DNA of 64,000 nucleotides from Streptomyces tubercidicus (lineage in GTDB: Bacteria; Actinomycetota; Actinomycetes; Streptomycetales; Streptomycetaceae): positions 6,634,001-6,698,000 of the forward strand of contig NZ_CP114205.1 in NCBI RefSeq assembly GCF_027497495.1. The letters are read 5' to 3'. The position numbers and the translations under genes are program-made. This document shows, in pieces, positions 8,179 through 16,989 of the stretch (its first letter is position 1; every line of letters starts with the position of its first letter). The notes under the pieces were generated by a model, which worked only from the letters and a program-made list of their open reading frames with translations, was not told the DNA's origin and did no database searches.

Positions 8179-10995
8179 ATGACCGAGGACATGTCCCCTG
8201 CTGAGCGCTATGCCGCCGCCAAGCTCAGGGCGGCCGAGCAGGCCACCGCACTCGCCCCTTTCCGTGAAATGTACGACTTCGGGCTGGATCCGTTCCAGGT
8301 CGAGGCGTGTCGGGCCCTGGAGGCCGGCCAGGGCGTGCTGGTCGCGGCCCCCACTGGATCCGGCAAGACGATCGTCGGCGAATTCGCCGTCCACCTGGCC
8401 CTGGAGCAGGGCCGAAAATGCTTCTACACCACGCCCATCAAGGCGCTCTCCAACCAGAAGTACCAGGATCTGGTCAAGCGTTACGGCGCCGAGAAGGTCG
8501 GTCTGCTGACCGGCGACAACAGCGTCAACTCCGAGGCTCCGGTGGTCGTGATGACCACCGAGGTGCTGCGGAACATGCTTTATTCCGGCTCGCAGTCGCT
8601 GGTCGGCCTCGGCTATGTGGTCATGGACGAGGTGCACTATCTCTCCGACCGCTTCCGTGGCGCCGTCTGGGAAGAGGTGATCATCCATCTTCCCGAGTCG
8701 GTGACGCTGGTGTCACTGTCGGCGACGGTCTCCAACGCCGAGGAGTTCGGCGACTGGCTGGACACGGTGCGCGGTGACACCGCCGTGATCGTCTCCGAGC
8801 ACCGGCCGGTGCCGCTGTGGCAGCACGTGCTCGCGGGGCGGCGGATATACGACCTGTTCGAGGAGCGGGACGGGCAGCGCGGCGGCCGCCGTGAGGTCAA
8901 CCCCGATCTGGAGCGGCTGGCGCGGATGGAGAACAGCCGGCCGACGTTCGGCCGGGACAAGCGCCGGGGCCGCAATATGCGCGAGGCGGACCGGGAGCGG
9001 GAGCGCCGGCAGCGCGCCCGTATCTGGACGCCGAGCCGGCCCGAGGTCATCGACCGCCTCGACAACGAGGGCCTGTTGCCCGCGATCACCTTCATCTTCA
9101 GCCGGGCCGGCTGCGAGGCGGCCGTCCAGCAGTGCCTGGTTTCGGGGCTGCGGCTCAATGACCAGGAGGGCCGTGAGCAGGTCCGTCGCATAGTGGAGGC
9201 GCGGACGGCCGGGATTCCGGATGACGACCTTCATGTGCTGGGCTACTTCGAGTGGCTGGAGGGCCTGGAGCGGGGCATCGCCGCGCACCATGCCGGGATG
9301 CTGCCGACCTTCAAGGAGGTCGTCGAGGAGCTGTTCGTGAAGGGCCTGGTCAAGGCCGTCTTCGCCACCGAGACCCTGGCGCTGGGCATCAACATGCCCG
9401 CGCGGTCCGTGGTGTTGGAAAAGCTGGTGAAGTGGAACGGTGAGCAGCACGCCGATATCACCCCCGGCGAGTACACCCAGCTGACCGGCCGGGCCGGGCG
9501 CCGCGGTATCGACATCGAGGGCCATGCGGTGGTGCTGTGGCAGCGGGGGATGGACCCGGGCGCGCTGGCCGGGCTCGCCGGGACGCGTACGTATCCGCTG
9601 CGGTCCTCCTTCAAGCCGTCGTACAACATGGCGGTCAACCTCGTCTCGCAGTTCGGCAGGCACCGTTCGCGGGAGCTGCTGGAGATGTCGTTCGCGCAGT
9701 TCCAGGCCGATAAGTCGGTGGTCGGGATCTCGCGGCAGGTGCAGAAGAACGAGGAGGGGCTGGAGGGTTACCGCGGCTCGATGACCTGCCACCTCGGTGA
9801 CTTCGAGGAATACTCCGCGCTGCGGCGGCAGTTGAAGGACCGTGAGACGGAGCTGGCCAAGCAGGGTGCGGCGCAGCGGCGGGTGGCGGCCGCGGCGGCG
9901 CTGGAGAAGCTGAAGCCCGGCGATGTCATTCATGTGCCGACGGGCAAGTACGCGGGTCTGGCGCTGGTCCTCGACCCCGGTATGCCCTCGGGGCGGACGA
10001 ACGGCCACCGCGGCTTCGATGCGCAGGACGGGCCGCGGCCGCTGGTGCTGACCGCCGAGCGGCAGGTCAAGCGGCTGGCCTCGATCGACTTCCCGGTGCC
10101 GGTCAAGGCGCTGGACCGGATGCGGATTCCCAAGTCGTTCAATGCCCGTAGCCCGCAGTCGCGCCGCGATCTGGCCTCCGCGCTGCGGACGAAGGCCGGT
10201 CATATGGTGCCGTCGCGGCATCGTAAGCCCCGCGCGGAGGCGGCCGACGACCGTGAGATCGCCCGGCTGCGTACGGAGATCCGGGCGCACCCCTGCCATG
10301 GCTGCGCCGAGCGTGAGGACCACGCCCGCTGGGCCGAGCGCTATCACCGACTGCTGCGTGACACCCGTCAGTTGGAGCGCCGGATCGAGGGGCGGACGAA
10401 CACCATCGCCCGTACCTTCGACCGGATCTGTGGCCTGCTGACCGAGATGGACTACCTCGAAGGCGACACCGTCACCGACGAGGGGCGTCGGCTCGCCCGG
10501 CTCTACGGTGAGCTGGATCTGCTGGCGAGTGAGTGTCTGCGCGAGGGCGTCTGGGAGGGGCTGGGCCCCGCTGAGCTGGCGGCCTGTGCCTCGGCGCTGG
10601 TGTACGAGGCGCGGCAGGCGGATGACGCGGTGGCGCCCAAGCTGCCGGCCGGCAAGGCCAAGGACGCACTGGGCGAGATGGTCCGTATCTGGGGCCGGCT
10701 GGATGCCCTGGAGGAGGATCACAAGATCAACCAGGCGGAGGGCGTCGGCCAGCGTGAGCCGGACCTCGGCTTCGCCTGGGCCGCCTACCGCTGGGCCTCC
10801 GGCTTCGGTCTCGACGAGGTGCTCCGCGAGGCCGAGATGCCCGCCGGTGACTTCGTCCGCTGGTGCAAGCAGCTGATCGACGTCCTCGGCCAGATCGCGG
10901 CCGCGGCCCCGCCCGGCGGCACGGTCGCCCGCACGGCCCGCAAGGCCATGGATGGTGTGCTGCGTGGTGTGGTGGCGTATTCGTCGGTGGGCTGA
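8179..10995 (+). CDS. Ski2-like DEAD/DEAH-box RNA helicase (HelY type)
   Basis: This 938-residue ATP-dependent helicase matches the Ski2/Mtr4-like superfamily II enzymes called HelY in actinobacteria. Walker A (APTGSGKT) is at residues 57-64 and the DEVH box at 150-153. SAT and the domain-2 motifs TETLALGINMPARSVV and QLTGRAGRRGID follow. The C-terminal 400 residues hold the helical DSHCT-type module. It probably unwinds structured RNA for decay or ribosome assembly. It lies about 175 bp after tatC and is separated from it by a terminator, so it is expected to be an independent transcript. Confidence 0.93.
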   Translation: MTEDMSPAERYAAAKLRAAEQATALAPFREMYDFGLDPFQVEACRALEAGQGVLVAAPTGSGKTIVGEFAVHLALEQGRKCFYTTPIKALSNQKYQDLVKRYGAEKVGLLTGDNSVNSEAPVVVMTTEVLRNMLYSGSQSLVGLGYVVMDEVHYLSDRFRGAVWEEVIIHLPESVTLVSLSATVSNAEEFGDWLDTVRGDTAVIVSEHRPVPLWQHVLAGRRIYDLFEERDGQRGGRREVNPDLERLARMENSRPTFGRDKRRGRNMREADRERERRQRARIWTPSRPEVIDRLDNEGLLPAITFIFSRAGCEAAVQQCLVSGLRLNDQEGREQVRRIVEARTAGIPDDDLHVLGYFEWLEGLERGIAAHHAGMLPTFKEVVEELFVKGLVKAVFATETLALGINMPARSVVLEKLVKWNGEQHADITPGEYTQLTGRAGRRGIDIEGHAVVLWQRGMDPGALAGLAGTRTYPLRSSFKPSYNMAVNLVSQFGRHRSRELLEMSFAQFQADKSVVGISRQVQKNEEGLEGYRGSMTCHLGDFEEYSALRRQLKDRETELAKQGAAQRRVAAAAALEKLKPGDVIHVPTGKYAGLALVLDPGMPSGRTNGHRGFDAQDGPRPLVLTAERQVKRLASIDFPVPVKALDRMRIPKSFNARSPQSRRDLASALRTKAGHMVPSRHRKPRAEAADDREIARLRTEIRAHPCHGCAEREDHARWAERYHRLLRDTRQLERRIEGRTNTIARTFDRICGLLTEMDYLEGDTVTDEGRRLARLYGELDLLASECLREGVWEGLGPAELAACASALVYEARQADDAVAPKLPAGKAKDALGEMVRIWGRLDALEEDHKINQAEGVGQREPDLGFAWAAYRWASGFGLDEVLREAEMPAGDFVRWCKQLIDVLGQIAAAAPPGGTVARTARKAMDGVLRGVVAYSSVG

Positions 10996-11014
10996 GTGCG
11001 CTGAGTAAGTAGTG

Positions 11015-11056
11015 CGGCGGTGCCGTGTTCCGTCCGGAGGGGACACGGCACCGCCG
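11015..11056 (+). terminator. Hairpin after the helicase gene
   Basis: CGGCGGTGCCGTGT at 11015-11028 pairs perfectly with 11043-11056, a 14-bp stem with a 14-nt loop, 20 nt after the stop codon. Confidence 0.75.
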
Positions 11057-11127
11057 TTGTGATGGAGTGCGTCGGCTCTGCCGGAAAACCCCGCGCCCTT
11101 TTTCCCGTTCGGTGAAACGCTGGCCTG

Positions 11128-11493
11128 ATGATCGATCACATGGCGATACAGGTGGCGAACGTCCCGGCGAGCGCGGATTTCTACGACCGTGTTCTCGCCC
11201 CGCTCGGGGCCCAACGGACCAAGCAGTTCGGCGAGTTCATCAGCTTCGGCACCACCGGGCACACTCTGTGGCTCGTCCCCGCGACCGACGACGGCCCCGC
11301 CCGTGAGGTGCACCTCGCCTTTGCCGCGCCCGACCGTGCGGCCGTCGACGCCTTCCACGCTGCCGCCGTCGCGGCCGGCGCCGAGTCTCTGCACGCTCCA
11401 CGGTTGTGGCCCCAATACCACGAGTCGTACTACGGGGCCTTCGTCCGCGACCTCGACGGCAACAACATCGAAGCGGTCTGTCATACGGCCTAG
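11128..11493 (+). CDS. VOC-superfamily (glyoxalase/dioxygenase-like) protein
   Basis: This 121-residue protein has the vicinal-oxygen-chelate fold: paired beta-alpha-beta-beta-beta modules starting IDHMAIQVANVPASADFY and ending YGAFVRDLDGNNIEAVCH. Candidate metal ligands are His4, a mid-protein His and the C-terminal Glu. Such proteins include glyoxalases, extradiol dioxygenases and antibiotic-resistance proteins; the substrate is not readable here. Its stop codon directly abuts the stop of the convergent gene (TAGCTA at 11491-11496). Confidence 0.85.
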   Translation: MIDHMAIQVANVPASADFYDRVLAPLGAQRTKQFGEFISFGTTGHTLWLVPATDDGPAREVHLAFAAPDRAAVDAFHAAAVAAGAESLHAPRLWPQYHESYYGAFVRDLDGNNIEAVCHTA

Positions 11494-12804
11494 CTAGGCG
11501 GGTTGTCCCGCAGCTACTGGCGCCGGGTGGGGCCGCGGTGTGGGGTCGGGGCGGTGGATGCGGCGGCGGGCGGCCGCGCGGAGGGGGAGGAAGAGGAGGA
11601 CGCCGATGGGGGAGAGCAGGACGGTGAGGGCCAGCAGCGGTCCCATCACCAGCGGGTGGATCCTCAGCTTCCGGGCCTCGCGGTACATCCACTGGCCCAG
11701 GAAGAGGTCCCAGGCGATCACCTGGGCCCAGATCGCGCCCGCTCCGCCGCCGAGCCGCAGCAGCTCCTGGAAGCCGGCCAGGTCGGGTCGGCTGACGGCG
11801 GCCCACAGCTGGGGGAACACCGGGACGGCCAGGGCGAGGTAGACCGCGAGGACCGGCACCATCGGCAGCGGTGAGGCGGCGATCCGGTCCGTCCAGCGCC
11901 ACCCCGGGGCCAGGATCAGCAGCGCCCAGAACGGTGCCGCGAGGGTGAAGGCCAGGTTGAAGAGGGTGGGGAGGCCGGGTTCGTCCGGGTGGGGCAGGGG
12001 CTGGCCGTCGAGTGCTCGCCAGGTCAGGAGGGCCAGGAGGGCGGTGAGGGAGCCGGCCGCGACCAGGACCAGGCGGAGGCGTATCCGTTCGTTGCGCAGG
12101 AGGGCGTAGCGGGTGGACAGGGTCTCGATGGCGTAGAGGAAGAGGGGGAGCGCCTGGAGGGCGTGCATGCCGACGAAGTGCGGGATGCGCAGATCACCGC
12201 CGGTGGTGTTCCAGCCGGTCAGCGGCATGGCCGGGCCGCCGTCGGGGAGGCCGACGCCGTGTGCGCCGAGGGTGGTGCGCAGGGCGCCCGCGGCCTGCTG
12301 GTCCGGGGTGGGGAGCAGCATCAGCCCGCCGAGCAGCATCCCGGCCAGGGCGAGCAGCAGGCCAAGCCGGATCGCCCAGGTCGCGGCGCGGTCGCCCGGA
12401 CGGGCGCGGAAGAGCAGAACGGCGATGACGAGGGTGGCCAGCCAGAGGACGGCGACGGTGAGGCCCATGGTGGCGAACAGGGCCTGGTCCAGGGGGGTCT
12501 CGACGTTGAAGTGGCTGCGCCGGCCGCGGAGGGCCTGGCCGGTGATGATCGCCATCTCGATGAGTCCGGCCGCGACGACGGTGTGCGCGGCCCACCGTCC
12601 GACCCGGGACGGGGGCGTGTGCCGGGACAGCATCCAGGCCAGCGTCAGCCCGTAGACGGCGAAGGACACCGCGAACTTCAGGGGTTTTGACCAGATGGGT
12701 GCGCCGACCAGCGTCCGGTCGTCGACGATCAGGCCGACGGCCGTGACGATGGCGAGGGCGGCCATCGCCCAGGAGAAGGCGAGCAGGGAGCGGTATGTGG
12801 ACAT
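11494..12804 (-). CDS. Polytopic membrane protein with C-terminal ABA4-like domain
   Basis: This is a 436-residue membrane protein. The C-terminal part, from about residue 275 (LFNLAFTLAAPFWALLILAP through FLGQWMYREARKLRIHPLVMGPLL), resembles ABA4-like proteins, the family of plant neoxanthin synthase. The N-terminal 260 residues contain about seven hydrophobic segments of no family I recognise. No carotenoid gene is nearby. The arrangement opposite a MerR-type regulator, with a palindrome between them, suggests control by that regulator. The start is ATG at 12804. The two-part structure is the odd feature. Confidence 0.8.
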   Translation of the reverse strand: MSTYRSLLAFSWAMAALAIVTAVGLIVDDRTLVGAPIWSKPLKFAVSFAVYGLTLAWMLSRHTPPSRVGRWAAHTVVAAGLIEMAIITGQALRGRRSHFNVETPLDQALFATMGLTVAVLWLATLVIAVLLFRARPGDRAATWAIRLGLLLALAGMLLGGLMLLPTPDQQAAGALRTTLGAHGVGLPDGGPAMPLTGWNTTGGDLRIPHFVGMHALQALPLFLYAIETLSTRYALLRNERIRLRLVLVAAGSLTALLALLTWRALDGQPLPHPDEPGLPTLFNLAFTLAAPFWALLILAPGWRWTDRIAASPLPMVPVLAVYLALAVPVFPQLWAAVSRPDLAGFQELLRLGGGAGAIWAQVIAWDLFLGQWMYREARKLRIHPLVMGPLLALTVLLSPIGVLLFLPLRAAARRRIHRPDPTPRPHPAPVAAGQPA

Positions 12805-12844
12805 ACGGATACGGATCCCCCGTGAGTGGATAGTGGTGATGCCT

Positions 12845-12857
12845 GCTATCTGATAGC
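12845..12857. promoter_or_regulatory. Palindrome in the ABA4-like/merR intergenic region
   Basis: GCTATCTGATAGC is a perfect 13-bp palindrome except for its central base. It lies in the 152-bp gap between the divergent genes, 10 nt upstream of a strong -10-like TATGAT (12867-12872) that reads toward merR. A second CTATCT follows at 12862-12867. It is the best candidate operator for the adjacent MerR-family protein. Confidence 0.5.
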
Positions 12858-12956
12858 TGGACTATCTATGATGGGGAGTGGAATGGCAAGGCCGGGTGTG
12901 GGCGCCCGGGATATCGGGGACGCCGGAGTGTGGTCCCGGCGAGGGAAGGGCGGCAG

Positions 12957-13631
12957 ATGCGCATCGGGGAATTGAGTCGCGAGACAGGGGTCGCGATCCC
13001 GACGATCAAGTACTACGTCCGCGAGGGGCTGTTGCCCGCGGGGCGGCTGACCAGCCCCAACCAGGCCAGTTACGACGACGGTCATGTCCGCAGACTGCGG
13101 CTGATCCGGGGGCTGATCGACGTCGGGGGACTCTCGGTCTCCTCGGTGCGGGACGTGCTGGCCGCCGTCGACTCACCGGAGGAGGCGGTGCACGATGTCC
13201 TCGGTGTGGCGCAGGGGGCGATCACCCCGCGGACGGCCGCCGCACCGGAGGGCATGGAGCGGGCGCGGCAGACGGTCGCCGAGCTGGTCCGCCGCCGCGG
13301 CTGGCGGGTCGAGCCGGACCATCCGTCGTACGAGAAGCTGGCCGTCGCGCTGGCCACGCTCCGGGGCATCGCGCACGGCGAGTTCGAGGAGGTCATGGAC
13401 GACTACGCCGAGGCATGTGAGCGGGTGGCCGCCGCCGATCTGGCGTGGGCGGAGCGCAACGCCGAGGTCGACGGGCTGGTGGAGCGGGTCGTGGTGGGGA
13501 CCGTGCTGGGGGACGCGGTCCTCTCGGCGATGCGCCGGCTCGCGCATGTGGAGGCGTCGGCCCGTACGTTCGGGGAAGCGGGGGAGAGGGGTGCTAGCGA
13601 GGCCGAGGTAAAGGGGGCGGGCGGCCGGTAG
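12957..13631 (+). CDS. MerR-family transcriptional regulator
   Basis: This 224-residue protein has an N-terminal MerR winged helix (MRIGELSRETGVAIPTIKYY, then VREGLLPAGRL), a dimerisation helix, and a C-terminal helical effector region of about 120 residues that I cannot assign to a ligand class. No cysteine metal-binding pattern is visible, so a metal sensor is unlikely. ATG 12957 is chosen for its GAGGGAAGGG ribosome-binding site at 12941-12950 and the conserved N-terminus. It is transcribed away from the ABA4-like gene and probably controls it and itself. Confidence 0.9.
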   Translation: MRIGELSRETGVAIPTIKYYVREGLLPAGRLTSPNQASYDDGHVRRLRLIRGLIDVGGLSVSSVRDVLAAVDSPEEAVHDVLGVAQGAITPRTAAAPEGMERARQTVAELVRRRGWRVEPDHPSYEKLAVALATLRGIAHGEFEEVMDDYAEACERVAAADLAWAERNAEVDGLVERVVVGTVLGDAVLSAMRRLAHVEASARTFGEAGERGASEAEVKGAGGR

Positions 13632-13657
13632 GGCGTGTGGCGAGCCGCGCATCCGGA

Positions 13658-13692
13658 GGGGCCCGGAGTTGGTTGCGTCAACTCCGGGCCCC
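13658..13692. terminator. Bidirectional terminator between merR and the SIP gene
   Basis: GGGGCCCGGAGTTG at 13658-13671 pairs perfectly with 13679-13692, a 14-bp stem and 7-nt loop between convergent genes. Confidence 0.8.
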
Positions 13693-13742
13693 CGTACGGC
13701 AGAGGGGACTTCGCGGCGAGGGGCTCGTGTTGCCCCGACCAG

Positions 13743-14600
13743 TCAGGAGGCCGCCGCTCCCGCGGGCTCCTGTTCGGCTTCCACCTGCTGGTTCCACTCG
13801 CGCTTGGCTGCCTGCCAGCTGTCCTCGTCGTGGCCGGTGCGCCAGTAGCCGGAGATGGACAGGTCCTCGCGGGGGATCGCGTGCTCGACGCGGAGCAGTC
13901 GCCGCAGCTCCTTCACGAAGCCGGCCTCGCCGTGGACGAATGCCTGGACCCGGCCGGAGGGGAAATCCAGCGCCCGTATGGCGGCGACCAGTTCGCGGCC
14001 TACCGGGGCGGCGCCGCGGTACAGCCAGCTGATCTCGGCGCCGGCCGGCGCGTCCAGCTCCTGGCGCTCCTCCGGCCCGGCCACCTCGATGAAGGCGTGC
14101 ACGGGGACGCCCGCGGGCATCCGGGCGAGGGAGGCCGCGATGGCCGGCAGTGCGCTCTCGTCGCCCGCCAGCAGATGCCAGTCGGCGGCGGCCTCCGGGA
14201 CGTAGGCGCCGCCGGGGCCGAGCAGGAAGATCTCCTCGCCCGGCTGTGCCGCGGCCGCCCAGGGACCGGCGAGGCCCTCGTCGCCGTGCACCACGAAGTC
14301 CACGGTCAGCTCGCGGGTCGCGGGGTCCCAGGCGCGGATGGTGTACGTACGGGTGCTGGGCCACTGGTCGCGCGGGAACTCGGCACGGATCTGCGCGATG
14401 TCGAACGGCTCGGGGTAGCTGACACCGGGCCGCGGAAAGACCAGCTTGACGTAGTGGTCGGAGTACTCGCCCGCCGTGAACTCCGCCAGTCCTTCCCCGC
14501 CCAGCACCACACGGACCATGTGCGGGGTGAGCTGTTCGGTGCGCTGCACCCGGCCGCGGTGCACGGCGGGCTTCTTGCGGGACGGACGCTCTGCTGCCAC
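13743..14600 (-). CDS. Siderophore-interacting protein (FAD-dependent ferric reductase family)
   Basis: This 285-residue cytoplasmic flavoprotein is predicted to reduce ferric siderophores and release iron. The N-terminal FAD-binding domain is visible (RTEQLTPHMVRVVLGGEGL, then STRTYTIRAWD with the RxYT flavin motif and VDFVVHG). The C-terminal SIP domain includes the nucleotide-binding segment and WRTGHDEDSW near the end. The frame stays open to 14621, but GTG 14600 is preferred because AGGGGAG sits 6 nt upstream. An iron-box palindrome begins 27 nt upstream of the start, so iron-dependent repression is expected. Confidence 0.92.
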   Translation of the reverse strand: MAAERPSRKKPAVHRGRVQRTEQLTPHMVRVVLGGEGLAEFTAGEYSDHYVKLVFPRPGVSYPEPFDIAQIRAEFPRDQWPSTRTYTIRAWDPATRELTVDFVVHGDEGLAGPWAAAAQPGEEIFLLGPGGAYVPEAAADWHLLAGDESALPAIAASLARMPAGVPVHAFIEVAGPEERQELDAPAGAEISWLYRGAAPVGRELVAAIRALDFPSGRVQAFVHGEAGFVKELRRLLRVEHAIPREDLSISGYWRTGHDEDSWQAAKREWNQQVEAEQEPAGAAAS

Positions 14601-14626
14601 GGCAATCTCCCCTGACGCCAAGGTTA

Positions 14627-14645
14627 TTAGGTATACCTAACCTAA
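14627..14645 (-). promoter_or_regulatory. Iron box (DmdR1/IdeR-type operator)
   Basis: TTAGGTATACCTAACCTAA, read on the minus strand as TTAGGTTAGGTATACCTAA, matches the 19-bp DmdR/IdeR/DtxR consensus TTAGGTTAGSCTCACCTAA closely. The core TTAGGTATACCTAA is a perfect palindrome. It lies between the exonuclease stop and the SIP gene start, where it should block SIP transcription when iron is plentiful. Confidence 0.9.
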
Positions 14646-14649
14646 CAGT

Positions 14650-15588
14650 TCATCGGCGAAGTGTGAGGAGCAGCCGCTGGAGGGCGCCGCCCAGGCCCCA
14701 CTGCGCGGCGAGCGCTTCCAGCCGCTCGGGGTCGGCCGGTTCGGCGGGGAGGGCGTGGTCGACGGCGGGTACGGGCACGTCGGTGGCCACCTTCACGACC
14801 TTCGGGGCGACCGCCAGGTAGGGGTGCGCCTCCAGCAGCCGCTTGCGCTGTACGGGGGTCACCTTCGAGGCGGGGTCGTCGGCGGCGGCCATGATGCCCG
14901 CCAGGTCGCCGTAGGTGGCCAGCAGCTTGGCGGCGGTCTTCTCGCCGATCCCCGGTACGCCGGGCAGTCCGTCGCTGGGGTCGCCGCGCAGCAGCGCCAG
15001 CTCGGCGTAACCGGGGCCGTCCACGCCGTACTTCTCGCGCAGCAGCGCCTCGTCGGTGAGCTGGAGGGTGCCGACGCCCTTGAGCGGATACAGGATGCGG
15101 ATGCCGCGGCGGTCGTCGACGAGCTGGAAGAGGTCGCGGTCGCCGGTGACGATGTCCACCGGGCCCTGCGACTGTGCGGTCAGGGTGCCGATGACGTCGT
15201 CGGCCTCGTAGCCGTCCGCTCCGATACGGGCGATGCCCAGGGCGTCCAGGACGTCTTCGATGACCGGGACCTGCGGCGAGAGGGTGTCGGGGATCTCTTC
15301 CTCGTCGGGCTCCGTGGACCCGGCCGGGGCCTCCTCGGCGACCCGGTGTGCCTTGTAGGAGGGGATCAGATCGACCCGCCACTGGGGGCGCCAGTCGAAG
15401 TCCATGCAGGCGACCAGGTCGTCGGGGTGGTGGTCCTGGACGAGCCGGGCGATGAAGTCCAGCAGACCGCGTACCGCGTTCACCGGGGTGCCGTCTGGGG
15501 CCTTGACTGATTCCGGTACCCCGAAATAGGCGCGGAAGTAGAGCGAGGCGGTGTCGAGGAGCATCAGGCGTCGAGTCACACCCCGCAT
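14650..15588 (-). CDS. 5'-3' exonuclease (Pol I 5'-nuclease domain family)
   Basis: This is a stand-alone 5'-nuclease of the FEN/PolA N-terminal family, about 312 residues, acting on flaps or RNA primers during replication and repair. Conserved acidic sites are visible: LLDTASLYFRAYF, ACMDFDWRPQWR, YEADDVIGTL, VTGDRDLFQL. The helix-hairpin-helix is LPGVPGIGEKTAAKLLATYG. The start is uncertain among ATG 15612, ATG 15588 and GTG 15579; 15588 is given because the conserved region begins close after it. It reads toward the SIP gene, but the iron box between them suggests separate control. Confidence 0.9.
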   Translation of the reverse strand: MRGVTRRLMLLDTASLYFRAYFGVPESVKAPDGTPVNAVRGLLDFIARLVQDHHPDDLVACMDFDWRPQWRVDLIPSYKAHRVAEEAPAGSTEPDEEEIPDTLSPQVPVIEDVLDALGIARIGADGYEADDVIGTLTAQSQGPVDIVTGDRDLFQLVDDRRGIRILYPLKGVGTLQLTDEALLREKYGVDGPGYAELALLRGDPSDGLPGVPGIGEKTAAKLLATYGDLAGIMAAADDPASKVTPVQRKRLLEAHPYLAVAPKVVKVATDVPVPAVDHALPAEPADPERLEALAAQWGLGGALQRLLLTLRR

Positions 15589-15789
15589 TTTGCCGTATGC
15601 CCCATACGTCACGGCGGTGTGAGCTGGCTCACCGTTGTGTTTGAGCCAGATAAAGAGGGGCAGGCGCGCAGCCGGAGTGAACCCGGTCGAGATTCAACTA
15701 TTCGGCCGGTAAAGAGGGCCGACCCCGTGCCGCTCCACGACCTGGCTACGGGGGTGGCAGGTCGTTTTTCAACAACAAGAGAGGCATAT

Positions 15790-16989
15790 GTGTCCAGGCT
15801 GCAAGCCGAGCACTTGTACAAAGTGTTCGGCAGACGACCCGAGGACGCGGTCCGCAAACTCGAAGCCGGCGCAAGCCGGGAGGAGCTGCGGGCCGAAGGC
15901 ACCACCGCTGCGGTGATCGACGCGTCGATCGAGGTGGACGAGGGCCAGATCTTCGTCGTCATGGGTCTGTCCGGATCCGGGAAGTCCACCCTGCTGCGTA
16001 CGCTCAACGGGCTGCTGGAGCCGACCGCCGGAACCGTCCGGTTCGACGGCCAGGACCTCACCTCGCTCAGCGACAGGGAACTGCGCAAGGTCCGCTCCGA
16101 GAAGATCTCCATGGTCTTCCAGCACTTCGCGCTCTTCCCGCACCGCAGTGTGCTGGAGAACGCCGCCTACGGGCTGGAGGTGCAGGGCGTCCCGCGCGCC
16201 GAGCGCACCCGGCGCGCCACCGAGGCACTGGAACTCACCGGGCTCAAGGGCTGGGAGAAGTCCTGGCCCGACGAGCTGTCCGGCGGGATGCAGCAGCGGG
16301 TGGGCCTGGCCAGGGCGCTGGCCACCGACGCCGATCTGCTGCTGATGGACGAGTCCTTCAGCGCGCTCGACCCGCTGATCCGCCGCGATATGCAGGACCA
16401 GCTGCTCGAACTGCAGAAGACCCTGAAGAAGACCATTGTCTTCATCACCCACGACCTCAACGAGGCGATGCGCCTCGGTGACAAGATCGCGGTGATGCGG
16501 GACGGGCGGATCGTGCAGATCGGCAGCGCCGAGGACATCCTCGTCACACCGGCCAACGACTATGTCGCCTCCTTCACCCAGGACGTGGACCGTACGCGGG
16601 TGCTGACCGCGGGCGCGATCATGGCCGAGGTCGGGACCGTGCTCGGTGCGACGACCCCGGAGGGCGGGAAGCTGGCCACCGCGGCGGAGTTCCGGGCCGC
16701 GGCGCCCGCCACCGTCGGTGTGGACACCCCGCTCTTCGAGCTGTTCACGCCCTGCTCGACCAGCACCGTTCCGGTCGCCGTGACCGATGAGCACGGTGAA
16801 CTGGTCGGCGCGGTGGCGGCCGAGCGGCTGCTCGCCGTGCTCGGTGAGCCCGCCCGGCAGGACGCGGCGGACGGTGTCCCCGCGCAGAGCCCGGCCGGGA
16901 ACGGTACGCCGGTGGAACTCGGCAAGACGTCCGCGGCGGACGCGCCGGCCGGCCACGAGCCCGAGGACAAGGTGATCACCGGTGCCTAG
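15790..16989 (+). CDS. Glycine betaine/proline ABC transporter ATP-binding protein
   Basis: This 399-residue ATPase powers osmoprotectant import together with the permease encoded next. It has the ProV/OpuAA layout: N-terminal AEHLYKVFGRRPEDAV, Walker A GLSGSGKS near residue 59, signature LSGGMQQRVGLARAL, Walker B LLMDESFSALDPL and H-loop THDLNEAMRLGD. A C-terminal CBS-like regulatory part of about 120 residues may sense ionic strength, as in OpuA. GTG 15790 is chosen over upstream in-frame starts because GAGAGG is at 15779-15784 and similarity begins here. It overlaps the next gene by 8 bp. Confidence 0.93.
   Translation: MSRLQAEHLYKVFGRRPEDAVRKLEAGASREELRAEGTTAAVIDASIEVDEGQIFVVMGLSGSGKSTLLRTLNGLLEPTAGTVRFDGQDLTSLSDRELRKVRSEKISMVFQHFALFPHRSVLENAAYGLEVQGVPRAERTRRATEALELTGLKGWEKSWPDELSGGMQQRVGLARALATDADLLLMDESFSALDPLIRRDMQDQLLELQKTLKKTIVFITHDLNEAMRLGDKIAVMRDGRIVQIGSAEDILVTPANDYVASFTQDVDRTRVLTAGAIMAEVGTVLGATTPEGGKLATAAEFRAAAPATVGVDTPLFELFTPCSTSTVPVAVTDEHGELVGAVAAERLLAVLGEPARQDAADGVPAQSPAGNGTPVELGKTSAADAPAGHEPEDKVITGA

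Noticed and set aside
8713-11484. 923-codon minus-strand open frame opposite the helicase gene
   Set aside because: Stop-free antisense frames arise from GC-rich codon bias; no start signal or domain is visible.
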